From: Metallosphaera yellowstonensis MK1
GTDB taxonomy: Archaea; Thermoproteota; Thermoprotei_A; Sulfolobales; Sulfolobaceae
Length of the DNA stretch: 64,000 nt
Assembly (NCBI RefSeq): GCF_000243315.1
Contig: NZ_JH597770.1
Coordinates: 81,859-145,858, forward strand
Reading direction: 5' to 3'
Shown here: positions 45,234 to 52,959 of the stretch, piece after piece
Layout: the number at the start of each line of letters is the position of its first letter
Numbering within the stretch: the first letter of the stretch is position 1
Translations under genes and position numbers: made by a program
Notes under the pieces: generated by a model
What the model saw: the letters and a program-made list of their open reading frames with translations, nothing else
The model's database searches: none
Told to the model about the DNA's origin: nothing

Positions 45234-45833
45234 TCACTTTACCCTAGTGGCCTCAATGATCCAATGCTTATCCATAAAGGTCACAGAAGTTACCGAGAAT
45301 TTAACCACAAATTTCAGGGCAATGACTGGGGAGACCCCTCCGTAGAGTTGATCCCTAAAGATTAGTAGAAGTTTTCCTCCCTTCTTTATGATTCTATGGG
45401 CCTCTCTAGTGAAATCGTGATCAAAAAGCTCATAAATTACGACTCCATCGAACGAGGAGTCCCTGAAAGGTAGGGGATGAATAGCACTTACGTTATCTCC
45501 TCCATAACTGGAGATGCATGTAGCGAACCACGGCATACAAAGCCCGATCCCCAATATTCTGCCTTTCAGAGGCGGAAGGGAGAACTCGTTTATCAATTCG
45601 TCTCCAAGACCAATCTTCTCTCCATCGATTACGAAGGGGTATATGAGGCTCAAGACTGAGATCTCTCCCCTCAGGAAGTCTCTACCTATTATGGCATCCG
45701 CTTCCAGTAAGGAAGAAGCTCTGCCGTACTCGAGGCCTACTCTCTCCTCTTTTCCGTCCACCGCCAGAAGGGATAAGGCTCTCCAGAGTGGAGAGAGTTC
45801 GTCCTTATCGTCATGGAGAAAGGCTAGCTTCAT
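45234..45833 (-). CDS. Divergent methyltransferase-like protein
   Basis: A 199-residue protein. The C-terminal half has the layout of a class I methyltransferase: GRILGIGLCMPWFA in place of motif I (the DxGxG pattern is lost), NVSAIHPLPFRDSSFDGVVIYEL, and RIIKKGGKLLLIFRD. The missing acidic and glycine residues suggest SAM binding may be lost. The N-terminal 90 residues are not recognised. Same strand as the CBS-domain gene upstream and the CoA-transferase gene downstream. Confidence 0.6.
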   Translation of the reverse strand: MKLAFLHDDKDELSPLWRALSLLAVDGKEERVGLEYGRASSLLEADAIIGRDFLRGEISVLSLIYPFVIDGEKIGLGDELINEFSLPPLKGRILGIGLCMPWFATCISSYGGDNVSAIHPLPFRDSSFDGVVIYELFDHDFTREAHRIIKKGGKLLLIFRDQLYGGVSPVIALKFVVKFSVTSVTFMDKHWIIEATRVK

Positions 45834-45884
45834 CTACGCAAGTAAAGTATCCTTACATAAATATTTTCGCTTAAACAGATTACA

Positions 45885-46268
45885 TCAAAGATCTTTTATC
45901 TCCATGGATAAATCGGTGACTGTCACCATCCCTACTATTTCCCCCTCTCCGTTAACCACAGGGAGATGCCTTATCTTCCTCTCCGACATGACCTTTGCGG
46001 CGAGTTTTATATCAGCCTCCTCGTTTATGGTCTCCAGCTCGCCCATCGTTGCTACTACCCTTATTTCGTCCATTGGAGAAGCTCCGCTAGCTATAGCTTT
46101 CACTGCGTCTCTGTCAGTGAATATTCCTCGAGGAGTTCCGTTGTCAGTCACGACCACACTTCCCACTCCCTTCTCCAACATGAGTCTACATGTCTCTTGA
46201 AGGGTTGTGTTGGCCTCCACCTGAAGCACGGGAGAACTCATTATATCCTTAACTCTCTTCATAGTCAA
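45885..46268 (-). CDS. CBS-domain pair protein
   Basis: A 127-residue protein consisting of two CBS domains (a Bateman module): VKDIMSSPVLQVEANTTLQETC with GVGSVVVTDNGTPRGIFTDRD, then IRHLPVVNGEGEIVGMVTVTD. Such stand-alone pairs bind adenine nucleotides and serve as energy or stress sensors or as cystathionine-type regulators of partner proteins. The partner is not evident here. Confidence 0.88.
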   Translation of the reverse strand: MTMKRVKDIMSSPVLQVEANTTLQETCRLMLEKGVGSVVVTDNGTPRGIFTDRDAVKAIASGASPMDEIRVVATMGELETINEEADIKLAAKVMSERKIRHLPVVNGEGEIVGMVTVTDLSMEIKDL

Positions 46269-46310
46269 AACGTAATTGCCGTTAAAGGAAATAAACTTAT
46301 CGAGTAACTT

Positions 46311-47219
46311 CTACTCCACGGCCGCTCTCTTCCTTTCTTCCTTTTTCACATCCATGAGCTCCCTGTAACTCATGACCATGCTCCCTACTCCCAGGATTCC
46401 AACCACAGACACTACCAACAGGAAACCCACATCAACCGCGTTTAAGTTAGGGACCTGAAGCCCCGTGGATATTGCCCAGTTATCTACGCTTGGGAATAAC
46501 AGTATAAAGGCACCAACTAAGGAGAAGATCATCCCTCCATAGTACAGAACTCTTCCTGCGGTTTTGCTGCCCAGGTATCTTATGTCTTCTTCTGTCAACT
46601 TCTTCAAACGCATCAGGTTGGCGAACAGAGCCCCGAATATTACCTGCATGGTCATAGTCCCTAAGCCGAACATAGCTCCAGGCAACGGAGCATAGATCAG
46701 TCCCGGTACTCTAGGAGCCAACACGAACGTTATTATGGAGGCGTAGGCACCGAAGCCGAATCCGGCTATTAAGCCGTGAATCACCGTCATCCTGATGGGG
46801 GGATCTCTGAGCTCCCTCCTCTCAGCTAAGGGGTCATGATGTTCGCTTCCCAGGAGTTTATCTATGGGTAGATGTATGTACTTACCCTTGAGTATGTAAG
46901 AACCTGCTATGGCCATCACTATTCCCACCACTATATACACTGGGCCATCAAGGTTATACTTGCTATATATTGCTGCTAATCCCAAGAATCCTAGGGTGGT
47001 TAACAGAGCTCTTTGAGCGGTGAACCCCAGAGAGAACAGAAAACCGGCCTTCATTCCGCCCCTTGTACTGTACTTTCCCACAGCGTAGCTGAAAGTGATG
47101 GGCCACGTGTGTTCGTCTGGAGTAGCTCCGTGCATGACACCGAGTAGGAAGGACACCAAAAGTATCTCGGCTAGGGTTAGATTAGACGGTGGGTTTAACA
47201 GATAATCAATGAAGTTCAT
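46311..47219 (-). CDS. Putative Ni/Co or related transporter (NicO/UreH-like membrane protein)
   Basis: A 302-residue membrane protein with about eight helices. The first helix carries LGVMHGATPDEHTWP, matching the H-x4-D-H/E-type motif of NiCoT, NicO and UreH/RcnA proteins. The loop after helix four is charged and His-containing (SEHHDPLAERRE), and HGLIAGFGFGAYA lies in a later helix. A metal transport role is supported by the motif but the metal is unclear; the C-terminal part is hydrophobic and ends in a Lys/Arg tail. Confidence 0.65.
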   Translation of the reverse strand: MNFIDYLLNPPSNLTLAEILLVSFLLGVMHGATPDEHTWPITFSYAVGKYSTRGGMKAGFLFSLGFTAQRALLTTLGFLGLAAIYSKYNLDGPVYIVVGIVMAIAGSYILKGKYIHLPIDKLLGSEHHDPLAERRELRDPPIRMTVIHGLIAGFGFGAYASIITFVLAPRVPGLIYAPLPGAMFGLGTMTMQVIFGALFANLMRLKKLTEEDIRYLGSKTAGRVLYYGGMIFSLVGAFILLFPSVDNWAISTGLQVPNLNAVDVGFLLVVSVVGILGVGSMVMSYRELMDVKKEERKRAAVE

Positions 47220-47250
47220 AGGAATTAGGGTTACCCTAAAGTTTAAAAAA

Positions 47251-49239
47251 TTATCTATTTAAGACCACGCGCACATCCACTGCGAAGGAACCTCTCTCGT
47301 TGACTATGAGGGGGTTTATATCCAACTGAGCCACGTTGAGATCGACTATCAGCCTCGATACTGTAGAGATGGTTCTAACAAGAGAACCCTCATCGTAGCC
47401 CCTCTTCCTGACCGTTAACATGTCATGAAGTTTGCTCTCCTTCAACATCTGAAAGGCTTCGTCTTCGTACACTGGAGAGAGTCCATAACTCACGTTTCTT
47501 AACACCTCGACGTATATACCTCCTGGCCCCGTGAGTACGGTGTGTCCAAATAGGGGATCCAAAATCCCTCCTACGAACACTTCGAGACCCGAGAGTTGTT
47601 CCTGAATCATCACCCTCCCGCTCAACTTAGATAACTGAGAGTAAACCTCTCTGACTTGATTTGCCTCCACGTTCATGAAGACTCCCTTTAACTCGGTCTT
47701 ATGTACAGGCTCATCTGTGGAGATCTTCATCACTACGGGATAACCTATTGAATCCGCTATCCTCTGAGCATCCTCCTGATCTTGTGCCACTCCCCACCTA
47801 GGGGTTCTGATCCCATAGAGTTCCATGAGTTTGAGGGAATCTATGTCGCTGAGTACCTTCTTTCCCTTCACGATCTCCATGGCAGATGAGATAGGTTGAG
47901 AGACCCTTATCTTCCTCCTAGGCGTTGGTCTGCTCACTAAGTGTTTGATGGCACTAACTGCCTCCTCTGGGAAGTTGAAGGCTGGGATTGAAGCGGATTC
48001 CAATATTCTCGACGCTGAATCCTCATCGTACCCCATGAGCACTCCAACTATTCCCTTCCCTTTGAAGCTCAACATTGCCTTTGCTACCTCTGTACAACTT
48101 AGGAAAGGCAATGACTCGACTACGACTAGCTTAGTGCAGTCCAGGTCCCCCACTACCTTGAGCGCGTTAAGATATCTCTCCCTTCCAGCATCACCAGATA
48201 GATCTAGGGGGTTCTTGGGGAGACTAGTTGGAGGTAAGATTTTGGAGAGCTGGACTTTCAATCTCTCAGGTATCTGTATTTGGGAGAGACCAGCCCTCAC
48301 TATGGCATCTAGTGTAAGAACTCCGTGACCCCCAGAGTTAGTAATTATTAGGACCTCTTCCCTAATTGGTTCAGACGAGGATATCAGCTTGGAGAGGTTA
48401 AGAAAATCCTTGAGGTTCTCGACGAACATGCCTCCCACAGTCCTGATGGCTGTCTTAAACACGTCGTATGACCCTGCCAGACTACCAGTGTGTGTCATGA
48501 CCGCCTCCGCACTCTGGGACGTAGCCCCTCCCTTTATGAAGACCACTGGTTTCCTAGATGTGGCCTCTGGAAGAACCTCCAGGAAACTCTTACCGTCCGA
48601 TACTCCCTCTATATATACGAAGATTGCCCTCGTTTCTGGATCTCTCGAGAGATACTCTATGATCTCATACTCCTTTACGTCGGCCTGATTCCCTAGACTG
48701 ACAAGATAGCTGATCCCAATCCTGGACCTCTGGGCCCAGTTGAGCATATACGCCCCTATTCCTCCGCTCTGTACGACTAACGCTATGTCTCCCCTCCTCA
48801 CGTCAGCGAACGCAAATGTCCCGTTGTAGTCTGGCGTTAGGAGTCCCATGGTGTTGGGTCCCAGGAACCTGATCCCTAGGGATTTAGCCTTAGACACCAA
48901 CTGAGCTTCAAGCCTTACTCCCTCTCCTCCCACTTCTCTGAATCCGGAGGTTATGACTATCGCTCCCTTTACACCTGATGCCCCAGCATCCTCGAGGACG
49001 TTTAGGACGAAGTCTCTCGGGACTGCTATTATGGCTAGATCGGGCTGATCTTGGATTTCCCTGAGAGACCTATAGGCCTTTACCCCCTCAATTGTTTCCG
49101 CCTTGTCGTTCACGGGATATACCTTTCCTCTGAAGGAGGAGGTGACGTTCCTGAAGATTACGTTCCCGACCTTTTCTCTATTTCTCGAAGCTCCAACTAT
49201 TGCTATAGATCTCGGTTTAAACAGTGGTTCTAAACTCAT
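47251..49239 (-). CDS. ADP-forming acyl-CoA synthetase, fused alpha and beta domains
   Basis: A 662-residue protein. Residues 1-130 form the CoA-binding Rossmann domain ([16 protein letters not shown] and GPNTMGLL), followed by a succinyl-CoA-ligase-like domain with the phosphohistidine region [15 protein letters not shown], and a C-terminal ATP-grasp domain ([29 protein letters not shown]). It makes acyl-CoA from acid and ATP with release of ADP, or the reverse. In thaumarchaeal 3-HP/4-HB cycles such enzymes activate hydroxy acids; here the AMP-forming ligase at 15309 does that job, so another acid is likely the substrate. Confidence 0.85.
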   Translation of the reverse strand: MSLEPLFKPRSIAIVGASRNREKVGNVIFRNVTSSFRGKVYPVNDKAETIEGVKAYRSLREIQDQPDLAIIAVPRDFVLNVLEDAGASGVKGAIVITSGFREVGGEGVRLEAQLVSKAKSLGIRFLGPNTMGLLTPDYNGTFAFADVRRGDIALVVQSGGIGAYMLNWAQRSRIGISYLVSLGNQADVKEYEIIEYLSRDPETRAIFVYIEGVSDGKSFLEVLPEATSRKPVVFIKGGATSQSAEAVMTHTGSLAGSYDVFKTAIRTVGGMFVENLKDFLNLSKLISSSEPIREEVLIITNSGGHGVLTLDAIVRAGLSQIQIPERLKVQLSKILPPTSLPKNPLDLSGDAGRERYLNALKVVGDLDCTKLVVVESLPFLSCTEVAKAMLSFKGKGIVGVLMGYDEDSASRILESASIPAFNFPEEAVSAIKHLVSRPTPRRKIRVSQPISSAMEIVKGKKVLSDIDSLKLMELYGIRTPRWGVAQDQEDAQRIADSIGYPVVMKISTDEPVHKTELKGVFMNVEANQVREVYSQLSKLSGRVMIQEQLSGLEVFVGGILDPLFGHTVLTGPGGIYVEVLRNVSYGLSPVYEDEAFQMLKESKLHDMLTVRKRGYDEGSLVRTISTVSRLIVDLNVAQLDINPLIVNERGSFAVDVRVVLNR

Positions 49240-49265
49240 ATACCTTAGAAGATTCCCTAGAATAT

Positions 49266-50285
49266 ATGGGTTTACATACCGTTAGGTGCATGAGGTGTGG
49301 AAAGGAGAGGGAGGGAATTGAAGCCCGGTGTAGTAGGTGCGGGGGGCCTTACAAGGTACAGGTAGACTTTCCGTTTCGCAGGGAATTGAAGGAAAACTTC
49401 CCGTATTTAACTAAGCCCATAAGCCTCGGAGAAGGAAATACGCCAATGATAGAATTGGAGGGGATCAGGTATAAGTTGGACTTCCTCAATCCCACTGGAT
49501 CCTATAAGGATAGGGGATCCTTTGCCTTGATATCGTGGCTGAGAGAGATGGAAGTAAAGGGGATCTCGGAAGATTCGTCAGGGAACGCAGGGGCCTCAAT
49601 TTCAGCTTATGGTGCTGCGGCTGGGATGAAGGTGAGGATATTTGTACCCTCTACCGCCAGAGGTACTAAGGTAAAACAAATAGAGGCATACGGTGCAGAG
49701 GTAGTGAAAATAGAGGGAACCAGGGACGACGTGTCTAGAGCCGCGGAAAACTCTGGACTATATTACGCCTCCCACGTACTCCAGCCCGAGTTCAGAGACG
49801 GGATAAGAAGTCTCGCCTACGAGATCGTGAGGGACCTCTCGTGGAAGACACCCAAGGAGGTGTTCCTGCCCACCTCCGCAGGAACGTTACTTCTCGGAGT
49901 CTTCGAGGGATTTCAGCACATGTTGAAGGATGGAGTGATCCAGGAGATGCCAACTCTAGTTGCTGTGCAAACAGAGCAGGTTAACCCAGTATGCTCATCC
50001 CTCAAGGGGACGAAGTACGTTCCCCCTAGGGCAGTGAACTCTTTGGCTGACGCTTTAGTCTCCACAAATCCCTTCCTACTCAAGGAGATGGTGGACGTTT
50101 TGAGAAGGCACGGAGATTGTGTCACTGTAACCGAAGAGGAGATTATGAAGTCTTGGAAGTATTTGGCTTCCAAGGGAATTTTGGCCGAGTACAGTTCTGC
50201 GGTAGCACTAGCAGGTTTGAAGAAAAGGGGCAGTGAGATGCCAGTAGTTGTCCTCACTGGGAGCGGACTAAAGACTCTGAATTGA
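49266..50285 (+). CDS. thrC: Threonine synthase
   Basis: About 339 residues from the ATG at 49266; the TTG at 49224 would give an extra 14 unlikely residues and overlap the opposite gene. An N-terminal zinc ribbon (CMRCGKERE and CSRCGG) is followed by the PLP-dependent fold: Lys in [14 protein letters not shown] forms the Schiff base, [15 protein letters not shown] binds phosphate and substrate, and [10 protein letters not shown] lies in the C-terminal part. It converts O-phosphohomoserine to threonine. Convergent with the CoA-transferase beta gene, with a one-base gap. Confidence 0.9.
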   Translation: MGLHTVRCMRCGKEREGIEARCSRCGGPYKVQVDFPFRRELKENFPYLTKPISLGEGNTPMIELEGIRYKLDFLNPTGSYKDRGSFALISWLREMEVKGISEDSSGNAGASISAYGAAAGMKVRIFVPSTARGTKVKQIEAYGAEVVKIEGTRDDVSRAAENSGLYYASHVLQPEFRDGIRSLAYEIVRDLSWKTPKEVFLPTSAGTLLLGVFEGFQHMLKDGVIQEMPTLVAVQTEQVNPVCSSLKGTKYVPPRAVNSLADALVSTNPFLLKEMVDVLRRHGDCVTVTEEEIMKSWKYLASKGILAEYSSAVALAGLKKRGSEMPVVVLTGSGLKTLN

Positions 50286-50286
50286 C

Positions 50287-51009
50287 TCAAGGGAGCTCGA
50301 GTGCAGACCTTAACTCATAGGGATCTAATTTCTCTATAAATCTCTTTTCCTCCTCAGTTATGGAGATTACTCTAGGGTTTTCCTCCTCGACTCCGAATTC
50401 GGTCCTCTCCTTAACTTCATCAAGGGTGGACCACGGATAGAGTCCTATCACTTTCCACCTCCTTTCGCTCCTGTCGTATCTCATGACTGCCATATCCGAG
50501 ACGACGTAAACTGAGTTTCGAGACAGCCTGGCGGATCCAGTCACGAAGTCCACTCTCTTTACAAAACTCCTCTTGGAGTGTTTGAGGTTCCATAAGATCA
50601 TCTTCTTAACTAAGGGCATCAAGTACGCCGTCGCTGCACCTCCAGGTAACTTGACCTTGGGTCTCTCGTAATCTCCTATGGCGGTCAAGTTAACGTTTGT
50701 CTCCTCGTCTATTTGAGCTGGGCCTAAAAACATCACATCAAGTTCACCCTTCTGGGCCAAATCGAATGAGTCCACCGTTATCATGACCGGTGATCCCTCC
50801 AAAAAGAACGGATCTCCAGTTGAAGGCGAAAGGGTTATAGATTTAGGGTTGAAGGCTTCCGCTACCCCCACTATATCAATGTCCTTCTTCATTAAATCCC
50901 TGGCCATGAAGGCCCCAAGTATGGCAGGGCCTGAGTTCAGCCCCACGTAAACAAGCTCTCCATCATTCAGTAGTTCAGCTATGGCCCTTACAACGTAATC
51001 GACTCTCAT
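50287..51009 (-). CDS. CoA-transferase family subunit beta (GctB/IpdB-like)
   Basis: About 240 residues starting at the ATG at 51009 (an upstream start at 51063 would run into the divergent gene). DYVVRAIAELLNDGELVYVGL, FLGPAQIDEETNVN and KLPGGAATAYLMP are the beta-subunit features of the glutaconate/IpdB family. It should pair with the alpha-type chain at 44434-45192. The catalytic Glu of the family has no obvious counterpart I can point to, which could mean hydrolase-like activity as for IpdAB. Confidence 0.75.
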   Translation of the reverse strand: MRVDYVVRAIAELLNDGELVYVGLNSGPAILGAFMARDLMKKDIDIVGVAEAFNPKSITLSPSTGDPFFLEGSPVMITVDSFDLAQKGELDVMFLGPAQIDEETNVNLTAIGDYERPKVKLPGGAATAYLMPLVKKMILWNLKHSKRSFVKRVDFVTGSARLSRNSVYVVSDMAVMRYDRSERRWKVIGLYPWSTLDEVKERTEFGVEEENPRVISITEEEKRFIEKLDPYELRSALELP

Positions 51010-51046
51010 GTGAAAGATTCTTAACTCTGGGGAATTAAATACGCTT

Positions 51047-51364
51047 ATGGCATACGTGTACAAATACAGGGATTACTACATAGCTGGGGTGGAACATGTG
51101 GTTCCAAGTTACTTCCAAGACGTCGTTTTCATCTACAACAACAATAATAGATGGGAATCGGTGAGTGCTGAGAGGTTGAAGACGAGTGATCCCTCCTTAA
51201 CGGCAATAAGGGACGCGGTTAAATACGCTACCCATGTTGAAGACTTGACAAGGGCCGTAAGTGAACTCAAAAAGAAGGGAATACTCATAGAGGAAGTACA
51301 GAGACCTCCTTTCCCAAGGCATCTCATTGAGGGGAGGAAGAAGATCCAGGCCGAGTTCGACTGA
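51047..51364 (+). CDS. Hypothetical protein of 105 residues
   Basis: Begins MAYVYKYRDYYIAGVEHVV; the first 45 residues are strand-rich and the rest is helical (TAIRDAVKYATHVEDLTRAVSELKKKG). No family recognised. It is divergent from the CoA-transferase beta gene and its 3' end overlaps the Trm10 gene by 41 bp, so the region is very tightly packed. The codon use is like that of neighbouring real genes. Confidence 0.6.
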   Translation: MAYVYKYRDYYIAGVEHVVPSYFQDVVFIYNNNNRWESVSAERLKTSDPSLTAIRDAVKYATHVEDLTRAVSELKKKGILIEEVQRPPFPRHLIEGRKKIQAEFD

Positions 51365-52226
51365 CTATTTTCTTCACTCTCTCCTTAACTTTCTCACTTG
51401 CCCTGAGCCAGTTAGCGTTGCCTTCAAGGTCACCATTTAACGTGGTATCTCTCAGGAGCCTCAGGAATTTGTCGGCATTGGACTGTTCAGCTAATATGGC
51501 CTCCTCAAGGCTCTGGCCCTCCCTTACGCGAAGAATTATTGAGATCACCTTGTTCAGTCTGTCGGGTACACCGACCCTTGAACCTCTGAGCGTTATCCTG
51601 ACTCTCTTGAAGGAGTAGCCGACCCTCTCGGACAACTCCTTTGTGGCGTACCTCCATCCAGAGTCATCAACTATTCCTCCTATGATGAAACAGTCCACGC
51701 TCCGTAGCATTTCCTCATTGGCCTCCACGTCACCGTAAGGATCCAACACAATCGAGTTCTTGGAGGGCTCCACGTCGAACCTAACCTTATTGAAGAAAAT
51801 AGTGCTGAACGTCCTCCTAAACTCATCATTAGCGTGATTGAGTGAAAGATTGTAATCCCAAAGGTGGTCCCTCAGGAGGGATATGACACTGCCCAACTGA
51901 TTGACGAGTTTTCTTTTTTCCTTATCTGAGTGCCTGTCCCACATGGTTAGATCTACGATGAAGAGAGGGTACTCCGGATAGCTGAAGATGACCTTACTTC
52001 CTCCTGGACTCAACCTATGTGTAGCCAATTCTTGGCCTCTACCCGAAATTATCTTGACTCCGAGCTCTTCGCCAAGAGTCGAGCCCCTGTACACTCCCCT
52101 CTCTAACCCCCAGCCATATAGGAGGAACTTTAGGGCTATCCTTTGAAGGAAAGGTCTCTCTATTCCCTTGGCGTATATGGTGTCCACATCCATATCTAAT
52201 AGGGCCTTTGCGAGCTCCTTCGCCAA
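51324..52226 (-). CDS. trm10: Archaeal Trm10: tRNA position-9 purine N1-methyltransferase
   Basis: A 300-residue SPOUT-fold methyltransferase. The central part has the knot region: DCFIIGGIVDDSGWRYAT and VGVPDRLNKVISIILRV, characteristic of Trm10. N- and C-terminal extensions resemble those of the characterised Sulfolobus acidocaldarius enzyme, which makes m1A at position 9 of tRNA. The size is the same as that protein. The nature of the target base here (A or G) is by homology only. Confidence 0.85.
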   Translation of the reverse strand: MAKELAKALLDMDVDTIYAKGIERPFLQRIALKFLLYGWGLERGVYRGSTLGEELGVKIISGRGQELATHRLSPGGSKVIFSYPEYPLFIVDLTMWDRHSDKEKRKLVNQLGSVISLLRDHLWDYNLSLNHANDEFRRTFSTIFFNKVRFDVEPSKNSIVLDPYGDVEANEEMLRSVDCFIIGGIVDDSGWRYATKELSERVGYSFKRVRITLRGSRVGVPDRLNKVISIILRVREGQSLEEAILAEQSNADKFLRLLRDTTLNGDLEGNANWLRASEKVKERVKKIVSRTRPGSSSSPQ

Positions 52227-52335
52227 TGTTAATTCTATCCTTTACCCCCCTCAACCTGAATGAAGGGAAACGTTCTATTAAAGGTTAGCACTCTAGCTCA
52301 TCCCTTCCGCCTCAAAGTATATGGAAAATATTAAA

Positions 52336-52345
52336 AGTATATAGT
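52336..52345 (+). promoter_or_regulatory. TATA box of the AbrB-like gene
   Basis: AGTATATAGT is centred about 26 nt before the ATG at 52367, predicting a leaderless mRNA. Two other ATGs in between are out of frame. Confidence 0.5.
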
Positions 52346-52366
52346 AAGTAATGGTTATGGATAAAA

Positions 52367-52522
52367 ATGGCTGTTGAAGATATAGTAAAGGTAAGTAGGA
52401 ACTATCAGGTGACCATACCTGCCAGGATAAGGCAGAAGTTCCAGATCAAAGAAGGGGATCTAGTGAGGGTAATTTACGACGAAAACGAGAACGCAGTGAA
52501 GATTTTACCTATGAAACAGTGA
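52367..52522 (+). CDS. AbrB/SpoVT-fold DNA-binding protein
   Basis: A 51-residue protein. The product starts MAVEDIVKVSRNYQVTIPAR and continues with IRQKFQIKEGDLVRVIYDE, the swapped-hairpin AbrB (looped-hinge helix) fold that binds DNA as a dimer. Sulfolobales have many such single-domain proteins, either as antitoxins next to VapC toxins or as solo regulators; no toxin gene lies beside this one. Leaderless promoter upstream and a T-rich tract right after the stop frame it as a single-gene transcript. Confidence 0.85.
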   Translation: MAVEDIVKVSRNYQVTIPARIRQKFQIKEGDLVRVIYDENENAVKILPMKQ

Positions 52523-52537
52523 TTTTTCCCCTTTTTC
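52523..52537 (+). terminator. T-tract terminator after the AbrB-like gene
   Basis: Two runs of five T separated by CCCC directly follow the stop codon, as in archaeal T-tract termination signals. Confidence 0.5.
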
Positions 52538-52608
52538 AAAGATTTCCTATTCGAAGCAGGCTTCATTTGGACTAATGGGGCTTGATTCCCTAGATTATTC
52601 CTGGCTTA

Positions 52609-52904
52609 AGACTGTAACGCTTCTACGTAACTACTAGTTATTTTTAATCATCTAAATATCGTCTTGACAAGTTGTGTTTATATAGTATCACCGAAGTAGT
52701 TTTTATTGATGATCCCCCTAACTGATGACGGGCACTGCTCACGAGGTTTGGGGAGTGATAAAAGTGTGGATGGGAGGGTAGCGGTGTTTCCCTCGACTAG
52801 CCCCAATGAGTTAAGGGTGACCGTGTATGATCCCTTAAGAGGGGTGCCCGTGGTGGAATTAGAAGTAATTAAAAGTAAGGAAAAGTTACGCCACGGGTAA
52901 ACAC
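52609..52904 (+). repeat. Duplicated 295-bp cassette, copy 2
   Basis: Reverse-oriented copy of 11896-12189. It begins with the last codons of the MBL-fold hydrolase gene (encoding DCNAST plus TAA), which have no function here, and ends at the same base as copy 1. The promoter and small ORF are retained. Confidence 0.85.
52709..52900 (+). CDS. Small hypothetical protein of the duplicated cassette, copy 2
   Basis: A 63-residue protein starting with the ATG at 52709, about 30 nt after a TATATAG element. It is almost the same as the product of copy 1, with substitutions at GRVAVFPS, RVTVYDP and an extra residue near VIKSKEKLRHG. The frame has stayed open despite substitutions and a length change of 3 nt, which points to selection or to a recent duplication. 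Function unknown. Confidence 0.5.
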   Translation: MIPLTDDGHCSRGLGSDKSVDGRVAVFPSTSPNELRVTVYDPLRGVPVVELEVIKSKEKLRHG

Positions 52905-52959
52905 GTGAACTTGTCCTACTCTTGCGACACTTTCAAAAATGAACTATCTTTAAAAAAAA

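Noticed and set aside
52700-52760. C/D-box guide RNA in the duplicated cassette (TTGATGA near a CTGATGA)
   Set aside because: Only about eight bases separate the possible C and D' boxes, too short for a guide, and no matching C'/D pair follows. The ORF is the better explanation.
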